A DNA stretch of 64,000 bases, from assembly GCA_016793925.1 (NCBI GenBank), contig JAEULH010000010.1:1-64000 (forward strand), read 5' to 3'. Shown piece by piece: positions 49,284 through 58,486 of the stretch. A model generated the notes under the pieces. That model was given only the letters and a program-made list of their open reading frames with translations. It was not told the origin of the DNA and made no database searches. This stretch comes from Rhodospirillales bacterium (GTDB lineage Bacteria; Pseudomonadota; Alphaproteobacteria; Rhodospirillales; Defluviicoccaceae). Position 1 is the stretch's first letter. Each line of letters opens with the position of its first letter. The position numbers and the translations under genes are program-made.

Positions 49284-52040
49284 TCAGGTCGCGATGGGCC
49301 GGGGAGCGGCGTCGGATGTCCGGCCGTCGGCCGGCGCTGCGTCCTCGGCCGACGCCTTCGGGGTCCTGTCGGACATGGTCAGTCGAACGCGCATGACCCC
49401 GGGCTCTTCGAAATCCGGGGCGACGCTGAAGCCGAGCTTGCGGACCAGCGTCAACATGGGCCGATTCTCGGCAAGAACCTCGCCCCAGATTTCGCCGATG
49501 CCACGGCGTTCGGCATAGGCCAGGATCTCTTCCATCAGCAGGCGGCCAAGGCCCTTGCCCTTGAGGTCGGAGCGCACCGCGATCGCGTACTCCGCGAGGG
49601 CGCCTTCGGAGTCGGCGTTGATCCGGACCACGCCCCAGATCTCTGGCTGCGGGCGGGCGTCGTGGACGAGGAGCAGCGCCATCTGCCGCTCGTAGTCGAT
49701 CTGGGTCAATCCCGCCGCCATCCTGTGATCGAGCTCGCGCAAATGGGAGAAGAAGCGCAGGCGGATGTCCTCCGGCGTCAGCCGGCTCACGAACGCCTGC
49801 AAGGCCGGCTCGTCTTCGGGACGAATGGGGCGCAGCAACAGAACATCGTCTTGGCGCGAACGGACCAGCTTCTCGAGTTCTTTGGGATACGGTCGGATGG
49901 CAAGACGGTGCTCCGCCTCGCCAGCGGCCGGTGCGACCCGAATGCGCGCGGCGAGCACGAGCACGCCCTCGTGATCGGCGAGCAGCGGATTGATGTTGAC
50001 CTCGGCGATTTCGCCGATATCGGTGGCGAGCTGCGCGATCTTGACCAGGGCGAGCGCGACCTCCTCCAAATTCGCCGCACGGTGACGACCGTAGCCCTGG
50101 AGCAGGTTGCCGACGGTGCTCTCGCCGATCAGTCGCAGCGCCAGGTTGATGTTCAGTGGCGGCAGCGTCACCACCTGCTCGCGCAGAACCTCGACGATCG
50201 CGCCGCCACGGCCGAAGGCGATGGCGGGACCGAAGTGCTCGTCGGTCACCATCCCGAGGCGCAGTTCGTGCGCATGACCGCGACGGACCATGGGTTCAAC
50301 GGTGAACCCGTCCAGTCGCGCCTCCGGCCGGTACTGGTGCAGGCGCCGGCGCATTCGCTCCGCCGCCGCGTGGACCGCCGCGTCCGTCTCGATGTCGAGG
50401 GCGACCCCGCCGACGTCGCCCTTGCGAATGACGTCCGGCGAGATGATTTTGACCGCAACCGGATAGCCGATCTCGTCGGCGACGCGGACCGCGTCTTCGG
50501 CGGTTGCGGCAACGCGGTTCGGCACGGAGGGCAGGCCGTAGGCTGCGAGCACGCGCTCCACCTCCGGCTCAACCAGCCAAGTGCGACCCTCGTCGAGTGC
50601 GCCCTGCACCACGGTTCTCGCTGCCTGCTCGTCGCGGTAGAACAGTTCGGGGACCGATGGCGGCGTCTCCATCAGCATTTCCTGGTTACGTCGATAGTTC
50701 ACCAGTTGCATGAATGACGCGACCGCTTGCCCCGACGAGTCGTAGTTGGCGACCTTCCTGGCGGCGAAGACGCGGCGAGCGGTCTGTCGCCCTTCCTCGT
50801 TCAGCCAGACGGTCAGCATCGGCTTGCGGCTGCTCCCGGCGAACTCCGCGGTGGCGAGCGCAACCTCCGCGGAGTCGCTGATCGCGGAGGGGCCGTGCAA
50901 GACGAGGACGCCGTCGGCTTCCGCCTCGGCCGCCAGCACATCGAGCACCGCCCGGTAGCGTTCGCCATCGGCGTCGGCGAAAACATTGACCGGATTGCGC
51001 CCCGCCCATGCCTTGGGCAAAACCGCGTCGAGCTTTGTCCGGCTCGCCTGCGAGAGCGACGACAGGCGGCCGCCGTACCGGCGGACGACGTCCGCGGCCA
51101 TGGTCCCGATGCCTCGGCCGTTGCAGACGATGGCGAGGCGGTCGCCGTTGGCCCGGGTTCCGCGCGACAAAGTGCGCGCGGCGGCGATGAGCTCGTTGAT
51201 CGTATCGACCGGCAGCATGCCGGCGCGGCGGAACGCGGCCTCGTAGACGGCGCCGGCGTCGATCGAGCCTCCGTCCTCCATCGCCATCGACCCGCGACTG
51301 CCGGCACCCGCTTTGAAGACGATCACCGGCTTGATCCGCGAAACCGTCCGCGCCGCCGACATGAACTTCCGCGCATCGTTGATGCTCTCGACGTAAAGGA
51401 GGACGGCGCGGGTCCGGTAGTCGAGAGCGAGGTAGTCGAGCATGTCGCCGAAGTCGACATCGGCCATGTCGCCGAGCGAGGCGACCAGCGAGAAGCCGAT
51501 CGCGCGCGGCGCCGCCCAGTCGAGGAGAAGGCCGGTGATGGACGCAGACTGGGCGACGAAAGCGAGATCTCCCGGCTCGGCGCCGACGTGGGCGTAGCTC
51601 GCGTTCAGTCCGTGCCGGGGCGCGAGCACGCCGAGGCAGGCCGGGCCCATGATCCGCATGCAGTGGGGCCTCGCGGCGTCGAGCATGGCCTGGCGCAGTC
51701 GGCGGCCGTCGCCTTCCCCGCCGCGGTCGAATTCCGGCGACAGCACGATTGCGGCGCGCGTGCCTTTTGCGCCCAGCCGATCGATCAGCCCCGGCACCGC
51801 GTCCGGCGCGGAGGCGATGACCGCCAGATCCGGCACCACCGGAAGTTCCTCCACCGAGCGACAGGCGAGCGCGCCGCGGATCGCCTGGAGACTCTCATGG
51901 ACGGGAATGATCGGCCCGTTGAAGCCGCCGTGAAAGAGGTTGCCGGCAAGCGAATAGGAGATCGAGCGCGGATCCCTGTCGGCTCCGAAGAACGCGATCG
52001 AGCGCGGCTCGAACAGGCGCTTGAGGTTGCGGGCGCTCAT
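49284..52040 (-). CDS. Pat-type protein: ADP-forming acyl-CoA-synthetase-like plus GNAT (copy 2)
   Basis: 918 aa with the same modules as the 41164 gene: CoA-binding (about 5-130, RSIAFFGADRDPRSISYS), ligase-like, ATP-grasp (GYPVAVKIISPDVIRKGDVG) and GNAT (SDLKGKGLGRLLMEEILAY). The catalytic-His segment SHTGALAGSD is replaced by MEDGGSIDAG, with Glu in the His position, so the ligase is again probably inactive. The C-terminus has a 30-residue low-complexity tail. The ATG at 52040 was chosen; the longer open frame overlaps the carbonic-anhydrase gene in another frame. It follows that gene by 47 bp, so the two are probably co-transcribed. Confidence 0.9.
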   Translation of the reverse strand: MSARNLKRLFEPRSIAFFGADRDPRSISYSLAGNLFHGGFNGPIIPVHESLQAIRGALACRSVEELPVVPDLAVIASAPDAVPGLIDRLGAKGTRAAIVLSPEFDRGGEGDGRRLRQAMLDAARPHCMRIMGPACLGVLAPRHGLNASYAHVGAEPGDLAFVAQSASITGLLLDWAAPRAIGFSLVASLGDMADVDFGDMLDYLALDYRTRAVLLYVESINDARKFMSAARTVSRIKPVIVFKAGAGSRGSMAMEDGGSIDAGAVYEAAFRRAGMLPVDTINELIAAARTLSRGTRANGDRLAIVCNGRGIGTMAADVVRRYGGRLSSLSQASRTKLDAVLPKAWAGRNPVNVFADADGERYRAVLDVLAAEAEADGVLVLHGPSAISDSAEVALATAEFAGSSRKPMLTVWLNEEGRQTARRVFAARKVANYDSSGQAVASFMQLVNYRRNQEMLMETPPSVPELFYRDEQAARTVVQGALDEGRTWLVEPEVERVLAAYGLPSVPNRVAATAEDAVRVADEIGYPVAVKIISPDVIRKGDVGGVALDIETDAAVHAAAERMRRRLHQYRPEARLDGFTVEPMVRRGHAHELRLGMVTDEHFGPAIAFGRGGAIVEVLREQVVTLPPLNINLALRLIGESTVGNLLQGYGRHRAANLEEVALALVKIAQLATDIGEIAEVNINPLLADHEGVLVLAARIRVAPAAGEAEHRLAIRPYPKELEKLVRSRQDDVLLLRPIRPEDEPALQAFVSRLTPEDIRLRFFSHLRELDHRMAAGLTQIDYERQMALLLVHDARPQPEIWGVVRINADSEGALAEYAIAVRSDLKGKGLGRLLMEEILAYAERRGIGEIWGEVLAENRPMLTLVRKLGFSVAPDFEEPGVMRVRLTMSDRTPKASAEDAAPADGRTSDAAPRPIAT

Positions 52041-52087
52041 CGCAGCCTCGCGAAAGCCGCGCCCGCCGGCATGAAACCGATCACCGC

Positions 52088-52612
52088 TTAACCGTCGACC
52101 GCAAGACCCGCGCGGTAACGTTGCCAGTTGGCGACGTATTTCGCCGCCCCGCTCTGCATCCGCTCGATCTGCTCTTCGCTCAGGGTCTTGACGACCTTCG
52201 CCGGGGCGCCGAGCACCATGGAACCGTCGGGAATCTCGCGACCTTCCGGGATCATCGCCTTGGCCCCGATCAGGCAATTCCGCCCGATCCTGACGCCATT
52301 GAGGATAACGCTGTTGATGCCGATGAGGCTGCCGTCGCCGATGGTGCAGCCGTGCATCATCACCAGGTGGCCGACCGTGACATTGCGCCCGACGGTCAGC
52401 GGATAGCCGGGGTCGGTATGCAGGACGCAGCCGTCCTGGATGTTCGAGTTTTCGCCGATGTCGATCAGCTCGTTGTCGCCGCGCAGCACCGCGTTCCACC
52501 AGACGCTCGCGTTGCGCCCGAGCCTGACCTTGCCGATGACGACTGCGCTGGGCGCGATCCAGTAGTCGTCGCCTTCGGTTTCGACCCGGATTCCATCGAG
52601 TGCGTATCTCAT
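52088..52612 (-). CDS. Gamma-carbonic-anhydrase-like hexapeptide protein
   Basis: 174 aa left-handed beta-helix of the gamma-carbonic anhydrase/YrdA/PaaY group. Hexapeptide repeats run from about 17 to 140 ([34 protein letters not shown]). The three zinc His candidates are His in GCVLHTDPG and the pair in [10 protein letters not shown]. It may be a carbonic anhydrase or a thioesterase-like relative; the catalytic Glu positions cannot be fixed by eye. First gene of the pair with the second Pat-type protein. Confidence 0.9.
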   Translation of the reverse strand: MRYALDGIRVETEGDDYWIAPSAVVIGKVRLGRNASVWWNAVLRGDNELIDIGENSNIQDGCVLHTDPGYPLTVGRNVTVGHLVMMHGCTIGDGSLIGINSVILNGVRIGRNCLIGAKAMIPEGREIPDGSMVLGAPAKVVKTLSEEQIERMQSGAAKYVANWQRYRAGLAVDG

Positions 52613-52919
52613 CGCCTCGCCTGCGCTCCCTGCTGATCTGATCTCCGCCCGCCGCGGCAGGCTCGACGCTAAAGCGATTGGCCGCTGCAGGCAACGACAA
52701 CGGCCGCTTCGATACGGATCGCCAGGCCCGACGCGGCAGCGATCGATGACAATTCCGTAACGCCAAGGACAACCCTTGCCGGTTCCGTCCGAGGAGGTTT
52801 AAGATCGCGACGATGCTGCACCGCAATACGAACCGGCGCGCCGTCAGGGACGCGTGGCCGGAGCGCGCACGGAGAGGCACTCGCCGGCGCGGCGGATGGT
52901 CGGGAAGGACCGATCAGCA
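52613..52919. other. 307-bp divergent spacer, nothing recognised
   Basis: Lies between the divergent carbonic-anhydrase and MaoC-Pta genes and must hold both promoters. I see no strong hairpin, repeat or regulator box. A GGAAGGA ribosome binding site for the MaoC-Pta gene lies at its end. Confidence 0.5.
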
Positions 52920-54335
52920 ATGACCAGAATGATCGAGAACAAGACGTTCGACGAGATCGCCGTCGGCGACAGCGCCAGCATGGTGCGGATGCTCCACGCC
53001 GGCGATGCCGAAACATGGGCCGCGGTGACCGGCAACATCAACCTCATCGACCTCGACCCCGGACCCGCGGATACTTCGATGTTCTCCCACGGCGGCGGCC
53101 AGGTCATGTGGGCGGCCACCCTTTTTTCGACATTGGCGGGCACGGAGCTGCCCGGGCTTGGCTCGGTGACGACCGGTGCCGACATTCGCTTCCACCGTCC
53201 CGTTACGATCGATGTGCCGATCAAGGTCAGCATCACCGTGACGGAAAAGAAGCCGGCGGAAAGCGCGGTCGTTCTGGACTGCGCCGCGGTCGATGCGGCC
53301 GGCCAGCTCTTCGTGAGCGGCTCGATCGAGGTGGTTGCCGCCAGGATGAAGCAGCGCTTCCCCCTGCGCGACCTGCCCAAGGTCCAGTTGCGCCGCGAGG
53401 AGCGTTACCTGCAACTCATTCAGTTGTGCGAGGGCCTGCCGTCGCTGCCGACGGCGGTGGTTCATCCTTGCAGCGACGATGCGCTGGTGGGCGCGATTGA
53501 AGCCGCGGAGCTCAACCTGATCGTGCCCGTCCTGGTTGGACCGGCGGCGAAAATCCGCGCGGTCGCCGAGAAAGCCGGTCTCGACATCTCGCCCTACCGC
53601 CTCATCGACTCGCAGCACAGCCACCATTCGGCCGAGCTGGCGGTCGCACTGGTCCGCGACGGCGAGGTTCAGGCGCTGATGAAGGGCAGCCTGCACACCG
53701 ACGAGCTGCTCGAGGCGGTGATGGTCCGGGACAGCGGGTTGCGCACCGAGCGACGGATCAGCCACTGCTTCCTCCTCAGCGTCCCGACCTATGCACGGCC
53801 GATCATCGTCAGCGACGCCGCGATCAACATCACGCCGACGCTCCAGGACAAGGCCCACATTTGCCAGAACGCCATCGACCTCGCCCGCGCGCTTGGGATC
53901 CGCGAGCCCAAGGTCGCGATCCTCTCGGCGGTGGAGACGGTGACCCCGAAGATCCCGTCGACGCTGGACGCGGCTGCGCTGTGCAAGATGGCCGACCGCG
54001 GTCAGATCACGGGCGGCCTGCTCGACGGCCCGCTCGCCTTCGACAACGCCGTCGACGTTGGGGCGGCCATGACCAAGGGCATCGTCTCGCCGGTCGCCGG
54101 GCTGGCCGACATCCTCATCGTCCCCAACCTCGAAGCCGGCAACATGCTGGCCAAGCAGCTCACCTTCATGGCCGAAGCCGAGGCCGCCGGCATCGTCGTC
54201 GGCGCGCGCGCGCCGATCATCCTCACCAGCCGCGCCGACAGCGCCCGCACGCGACTTGCTTCGTGCGCCGTCGCCGTGCTGATGGCCGAAGCGCAGCGCA
54301 AGGGCGAGGCGCTGCTCAAGGCCGCGGCGGAGTAG
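52920..54335 (+). CDS. Bifunctional MaoC-like enoyl-CoA hydratase / phosphate acyltransferase
   Basis: 471 aa fusion. The N-terminal part (about 1-150) is a MaoC/hot-dog domain (MVRMLHAGDAETWAAVTGN, then FSHGGGQVMWAATLFS and the hydratase His context). The C-terminal part (about 160-471) is a phosphate acetyl/butyryltransferase (VPVLVGPAAKIRAVAEKAGL, VQALMKGSLHTDELL, VSPVAGLADILIVPNLEAGN). It would convert acyl-CoA to acyl-phosphate, feeding the acetate kinase encoded 5 nt downstream. The ATG at 52920 has GGAAGGA. First gene of the operon with ackA and fabI. Confidence 0.94.
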   Translation: MTRMIENKTFDEIAVGDSASMVRMLHAGDAETWAAVTGNINLIDLDPGPADTSMFSHGGGQVMWAATLFSTLAGTELPGLGSVTTGADIRFHRPVTIDVPIKVSITVTEKKPAESAVVLDCAAVDAAGQLFVSGSIEVVAARMKQRFPLRDLPKVQLRREERYLQLIQLCEGLPSLPTAVVHPCSDDALVGAIEAAELNLIVPVLVGPAAKIRAVAEKAGLDISPYRLIDSQHSHHSAELAVALVRDGEVQALMKGSLHTDELLEAVMVRDSGLRTERRISHCFLLSVPTYARPIIVSDAAINITPTLQDKAHICQNAIDLARALGIREPKVAILSAVETVTPKIPSTLDAAALCKMADRGQITGGLLDGPLAFDNAVDVGAAMTKGIVSPVAGLADILIVPNLEAGNMLAKQLTFMAEAEAAGIVVGARAPIILTSRADSARTRLASCAVAVLMAEAQRKGEALLKAAAE

Positions 54336-54340
54336 CGCCG

Positions 54341-55543
54341 GTGCCGGCCGCCGTCCTCGTCATCAACGCCGGTTCGTCGAGCATCAAGTTCGCGGCCTAC
54401 GCGGATGCCGGCGACAACAAGGGCGACGGGCCGGACCTGGTCTGCAAGGGTCAGCTCGAGGGCATCGGCAGCGATCCCGGCTTCATCGTCAAGGACGCCG
54501 CCGGGGGGACGCTCTGCGCACATGACGAATGGCCGCGCGGCTCGCCCCTCGATCACGCCGGCGCCATGCGCTTCATCCTCGGCTGGCTCGACGAGAGCGG
54601 GCTCGACCTCGACATCGTCGCCGCCGGTCACCGGGTGGTTCACGGCGGCCTCGACTATGACCGGCCGATCCGGATCGACGAGGCGGTGCTGACTGCGCTG
54701 GCGGCTCTCATTCCGCTCGCGCCGCTGCACCAGCCGCACAACCTCGCGGGCATTCGCGCCATCGCCGAGGTCAACCCGAGCCTGCCGCAGGTCGCGTGTT
54801 TCGACACCGCATTCCACCGCAACAAGCCGCCGGCGGCCGAGATCTTCGCCCTGCCGCGGGCGCTGACCGACAGCGGCATCCACCGATACGGCTTCCACGG
54901 CCTGTCCTACGAGTACATCGCCCGAAGGCTGCCGCAGGTCGTGCCGCAGGCGCGCCGGGTCGTCGTCGCCCACCTCGGCAACGGCGCCAGCATGTGCGCG
55001 ATCCGCGACGGCCGCAGCGTCGATTCGACCATGGGCTTCACCGCCGTCGACGGCCTGCCGATGGGAACCCGTACCGGCGCCCTCGACCCCGGCGTCGTCC
55101 TGTACCTGTTGCAGGCGCGCGGCTACACCGCCGAAGCGATCGAGCGGCTGCTCTACAAGGAATCCGGCCTGCTTGGCGTCTCGGAAATCAGCAACGACAT
55201 GCGCGACCTGCTCGCCAGCGACGATCCGCGCGCCGGCGAGGCGATCGATCTGTTCTGCTACCAGATCGCGAAAAACCTGGGCGCGCTGGCCGCTGCAGCG
55301 GGAGGCCTCGACGCCTTCGTCTTCACCGCCGGCATCGGCGAACACGCGGCCGAGATCCGGGCCCGCGTCTGCGCGCAGGCCGCGTGGATGGGGATCAGGC
55401 TGGACCCGGCCGCCAACGAACGCGACGCCCAGCGGCTTTCGGCCGACGACAGCGCCGTGTCGGTCTGGGTGATCCCGACGGACGAAGAGCGGATGATCGC
55501 GATCCATACCCGCAGCGTCCTCACGCACGTCGCTGCCCCGTGA
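54341..55543 (+). CDS. ackA: Acetate kinase
   Basis: Transfers phosphate between acyl-phosphate and ADP, making ATP and acetate (or propionate/butyrate). The 400-aa protein starts VLVINAGSSSIKFAAY, has GHRVVHGGLDYDRP, HRYGFHGLSYEYIA, HLGNGASMCAIRDGRS, TRTGALDPGV and FTAGIGEHAAEIR, all AckA signatures. The start is GTG at 54341, 5 nt after the MaoC-Pta stop with a GGCGGAG site. With the Pta domain upstream it forms the classical phosphotransacetylase-acetate kinase route. Confidence 0.97.
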   Translation: MPAAVLVINAGSSSIKFAAYADAGDNKGDGPDLVCKGQLEGIGSDPGFIVKDAAGGTLCAHDEWPRGSPLDHAGAMRFILGWLDESGLDLDIVAAGHRVVHGGLDYDRPIRIDEAVLTALAALIPLAPLHQPHNLAGIRAIAEVNPSLPQVACFDTAFHRNKPPAAEIFALPRALTDSGIHRYGFHGLSYEYIARRLPQVVPQARRVVVAHLGNGASMCAIRDGRSVDSTMGFTAVDGLPMGTRTGALDPGVVLYLLQARGYTAEAIERLLYKESGLLGVSEISNDMRDLLASDDPRAGEAIDLFCYQIAKNLGALAAAAGGLDAFVFTAGIGEHAAEIRARVCAQAAWMGIRLDPAANERDAQRLSADDSAVSVWVIPTDEERMIAIHTRSVLTHVAAP

Positions 55544-55572
55544 ACAGTCGGTGAGCAAAAGGAGCCTCGACA

Positions 55573-56406
55573 ATGTCAGATGCGCCAATCGATCCCGCCG
55601 ATCCGGCCCTGCAGCCGCTGGACTTTCCGACCTCGCCGCTGGCCGGACGCAAGGCGCTGGTGATCGGCATCGCCAACAAGGACTCGATCGCCTACGGCTG
55701 CGCTCGCGCCCTGCGCGCCTTCGGCGCCGACCTGTCGATCACCTACCTTAACGACAAGACCAAGCGCTACACCGGCCAGCTCGCCCAGGCGCTGGAGGTC
55801 GACGAAGCCCTGTATCTGCCCTGCGACGTGCGCGAACCGGGACAGATCGAAGCCGTGTTCGAGCAGGTCGAGCGGAGCTGGGGCAAGCTTCACGTGCTGC
55901 TGCATTCGATCGCGTACGCGCCGCGCGAGGATCTTCACGGCCGGGTGACCGATGTCTCCGGCGCGGGCTTCGCCGAGACCATGCAGATTTCGGTCTATTC
56001 ACTGATTCAGATGGCCAAGCTGGCCGAGCCGCTGATGGCCAAGGAAGGCGGCACGATCTTCACCATGAGCTACTTCGGCGGCGAAAAGGTCATCCCGCAC
56101 TACGGGATCATGGGTCCGGCGAAGGCGGCGCTGGAGACCGTCGCCAAGTACCTGGCCTGGGAGCTCGGCCCGAAGGGCATCCGCGTCAACATCATCTCGC
56201 CCGGTCCGGTGAAAACCCGCGCCGCGTCGGGCATCGATCGTTTCGACGAACTCCTCGACGAGACAAAAGGCCGCGCGCCGGCGCGGATGCTGGTCGAGCC
56301 GCAGCAGGTCGGCTACGCGACCGCCGCGCTCGCCTGCGACTTCGCCAATATCGTCACCGGCGAGGTCCTGTACATGGACGGCGGCTACAACATCATGGGC
56401 GGATGA
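55573..56406 (+). CDS. fabI: Enoyl-[acyl-carrier-protein] reductase (NADH)
   Basis: The last reduction step of fatty-acid elongation, an atypical short-chain dehydrogenase. The 277-aa protein shows the FabI cofactor start ALVIGIANKDSIAYGCARAL, HSIAYAPREDL, and the catalytic Tyr177 and Lys184 (HYGIMGPAKAAL, Y-x6-K); it ends GEVLYMDGGYNIMGG. The ATG at 55573 has a consensus AAGGAG site. It follows ackA by 29 bp. The pta-ackA-fabI arrangement recurs in rhizobia, where a second fabI copy is carried with it, so another essential copy may exist elsewhere. Confidence 0.96.
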   Translation: MSDAPIDPADPALQPLDFPTSPLAGRKALVIGIANKDSIAYGCARALRAFGADLSITYLNDKTKRYTGQLAQALEVDEALYLPCDVREPGQIEAVFEQVERSWGKLHVLLHSIAYAPREDLHGRVTDVSGAGFAETMQISVYSLIQMAKLAEPLMAKEGGTIFTMSYFGGEKVIPHYGIMGPAKAALETVAKYLAWELGPKGIRVNIISPGPVKTRAASGIDRFDELLDETKGRAPARMLVEPQQVGYATAALACDFANIVTGEVLYMDGGYNIMGG

Positions 56407-56467
56407 CGAGGGCGACGGTCCTCTCCGAGGCTCACCGAGCGCCCCGGCAAACGCCCATCGTGTGCCT

Positions 56468-57037
56468 TCAGATGAATTGATCGAACGGCGCAATCACGCC
56501 GACTGTGCCAAGCAGCCCGTGCAAGCGCAGGGTGTCAAGATACGCCTCCACGGACTTCGGTGGAGACTTCAGCCGCTGCCGCACAGTCCGTACCGCCTGA
56601 AGGAAAGTCGGCTGCGACAAATGAAACTGGTTCGTCAGAAACTCATCGGGATGCTGGGCCTCGATTTCCCAGCGACCGAGGCACTTCGCTGGGAAATCCC
56701 TGAGGTTGGTCGTGACGATGAGATCGGCACGCCCTTTAATGGCGGCAGCCAGCACGTGCCGGTCATTCGGATCCGGCAGTTCCAATATATCGATCAGGCC
56801 TTCGAAATCTGCAACCAGCGCGTCCCGCACGTGGGCGTTCATCAAATCGCGAGTACGCTCCAGTTGCTGCCGCGTAAGATCGGACCGCACGCGGAGCAGC
56901 GCGTTTATCCATTCTTCGTGGACGGCGTCCGACCACTTCGCCCGGTAGAGGTCGGAGACTGCAACCTCGAGAAGAAGATCGCGTAGCGGCGCCGGATAAA
57001 GCACCGATGCGTCAAGAAACGCTGTAAAACCCGCCAG
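56468..57037 (-). CDS. PIN-domain toxin of a VapBC-like module, non-standard start
   Basis: A PIN-fold RNase toxin. The first ordinary start in this frame is GTG at 57004 (178 aa), but the conserved FLDASVLYPAPLRDLLL, which carries the first catalytic Asp, begins upstream: the Asp codon is at 57011-57013. Between the antitoxin stop (57041-57043) and that point the only start-like codon in frame is CTG at 57035-57037, so I annotate from there (189 aa). Later acids are in WSDAVHEEW, PDPNDRHVLAAA and TTNLRDFP. Toxin and antitoxin are in the same frame, separated by one TGA. If CTG is not used, the gene may be damaged. Confidence 0.75.
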   Translation of the reverse strand: MAGFTAFLDASVLYPAPLRDLLLEVAVSDLYRAKWSDAVHEEWINALLRVRSDLTRQQLERTRDLMNAHVRDALVADFEGLIDILELPDPNDRHVLAAAIKGRADLIVTTNLRDFPAKCLGRWEIEAQHPDEFLTNQFHLSQPTFLQAVRTVRQRLKSPPKSVEAYLDTLRLHGLLGTVGVIAPFDQFI

Positions 57038-57040
57038 CGC

Positions 57041-57502
57041 TCAGTATCCCATGTCAAGATTCTGCGCATCTGCGGCAAGCTCAGCCAGGGCATCACGGCG
57101 GTCGGCGTCGATCTTTTCCTTGTATCCCATTACATCCTCAAAGCGGATACGCCGGTGCGTACCAACCATACGAAACGGGATCTTCTTTGCCTCAAGAAGT
57201 TGGATCAGGAAAGGCCTGGATACGTTCAGGACGTCGGCGGCCTGCTGAGTGGTGAGTTCCGCGTTCTGCGGCACGACCGTCACGGCCTGGCCCGACGCCA
57301 TACCCTCCAGGATCTGCAGGAGGAGCGTCAACGCTCCTGCCGGCAGTTGGATGATCTCCTCCTCACCTCCGGCCTCGCGAACACCCATGGTGACGGGTCT
57401 GCCGGACCGCGCCAGAGGCGCGAGACGCTGTCCGGAGGCGCGCGCAAGTTCCACCTCAGCTTTTGACGGCGAAGCCGACCGGCTCGCTACCGTCGCCATC
57501 AT
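57041..57502 (-). CDS. Excisionase-type (HTH_17) antitoxin
   Basis: 153 aa. A MerR/excisionase-like helix-turn-helix (about 85-140: LTTQQAADVLNVSRPFLIQL, PFRMVGTHRRIRFEDV) follows a disordered Ala/Ser-rich N-terminus and a helical segment (LPAGALTLLLQILEGMASGQ). It should bind its own promoter and neutralise the PIN toxin. Two adjacent ATGs (57502 and 57499) with a GGAGGG site upstream favour 57502; the longer frame from 57610 runs through the repeat-rich promoter. The stop lies 3 nt before the toxin's candidate CTG. Confidence 0.85.
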   Translation of the reverse strand: MMATVASRSASPSKAEVELARASGQRLAPLARSGRPVTMGVREAGGEEEIIQLPAGALTLLLQILEGMASGQAVTVVPQNAELTTQQAADVLNVSRPFLIQLLEAKKIPFRMVGTHRRIRFEDVMGYKEKIDADRRDALAELAADAQNLDMGY

Positions 57503-57560
57503 CTGATCCCTCCCCTTGTCGTCGGTGCCTCGAAGTCTATGGCGGATCATGACCTGTATC

Positions 57561-57623
57561 TTGCGCAAACGCAACATTCGAAACAAACGCACAAGACGCA
57601 TTATTCGCAATTATCGCACTGCG
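57561..57623 (-). promoter_or_regulatory. Repeat-rich AT island upstream of the toxin-antitoxin pair
   Basis: An AT-rich patch with recurrent CGCA/ACGC motifs. CGCATTATT, CGCAATTAT and CGCACTGCG follow each other at a 9-bp step (57597-57623), and ACGCAA and ACGCAC occur at 57569-57592. Its place 60-120 bp before the antitoxin start fits an operator for autoregulation. No binding evidence exists in sequence alone. Confidence 0.5.
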
Positions 57624-57727
57624 TGGCGCCAGCTCTGTCCTTGGCGCGGGTCAGCGCACGGGAGGCGCGATAAACGCGCGAAAGCGGATGAAGGTGGTGC
57701 GGCAGCCATGGCCGACACCGTTGCCGA

Positions 57728-58486
57728 TCAGCGGATGATGTCGAGCTCGCGCTTGCGGGTGTAGAGCAGGCGGACGTAATCGTACTCGAATGGCGAACCG
57801 GTGCCGTAGTAGCGGAACGGCGTGTTGGCGCGGGTGTCGACGGCGTTGACGCTGGTGCGCGCCCAGGCGTATGGCGCCAGGCCGGTGTGCAGATTGGCGA
57901 GAAGGCCGAGCGGGTCGAGGGCGAGGCTGTCGACGACGTAGCCAGTGGTGTCGCGCAGGTTGGCCGGGCCGAGGACGGGCAGGACCAGGTAGGGGCCGTC
58001 GGTCACGCCCCAGTAGCCGAGGGTCTGGCCGAAGTCCTCGCTCTCCCGGCGCATGCCGACCGCCGAGGCGATGTCGACGATACCGAAGAAGCCAAGCCCG
58101 GTGTTGACGCCGATGCGGAACGCCGTCTGCAGCGCGCGCACAGGCCGCGCCTGCAAGACGAGGTTGGCGAAGGTGACGATGTCCCGGAGGTTGCCGAGAA
58201 AATCGTGGATGCGATCGCGCAGCGGCTGCGCCAGAACGGTCTCGTAGACGCCAACCACGGGCAGGAAGACGAGACGGTCGAACTCGTAGTTGAAGGCGTA
58301 GATCTCGCGGTTGAGACCTTCGAGCGGGTCGTAGACCGTGACCAACTCCTCAACCGTCGTCGCCGGCTCCCGCTCCGGCAGCGGCGGATTGCCCTCTCGA
58401 AACGGCACCGGCGTGGCGCAGCCCGCCAGCAGGCTGACGATCATAACGGAGGCGATGAGCCGCTCCGCGTGACCTGCCCGCTTCAC
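57728..58486 (-). CDS. mlaA: MlaA/VacJ family lipoprotein (copy 2)
   Basis: 252 aa outer-membrane lipoprotein with a lipobox (SLLAGC) about 22 residues from the start, then DPLEGLNREIYAFNYEFDRL, SEDFGQTLGYWGVTDGPYLV and LPVLGPANLRDTTGYVVDSL. Its GTG start (58486) overlaps the stop of the alpha/beta-hydrolase gene (GTGA), so they are translated together. It differs from copy 1 (15467-16282) in its ending (FEYDYVRLLYTRKRELDIIR) and lacks that copy's acidic tail. The coupling with a hydrolase suggests a lipid-related task. Confidence 0.93.
   Translation of the reverse strand: MKRAGHAERLIASVMIVSLLAGCATPVPFREGNPPLPEREPATTVEELVTVYDPLEGLNREIYAFNYEFDRLVFLPVVGVYETVLAQPLRDRIHDFLGNLRDIVTFANLVLQARPVRALQTAFRIGVNTGLGFFGIVDIASAVGMRRESEDFGQTLGYWGVTDGPYLVLPVLGPANLRDTTGYVVDSLALDPLGLLANLHTGLAPYAWARTSVNAVDTRANTPFRYYGTGSPFEYDYVRLLYTRKRELDIIR

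Noticed and set aside
49284..52880. A 1198-aa version of the second Pat-type protein
   Set aside because: The extra N-terminal part is the carbonic-anhydrase gene read out of frame; the conserved CoA-binding domain starts at 52040.
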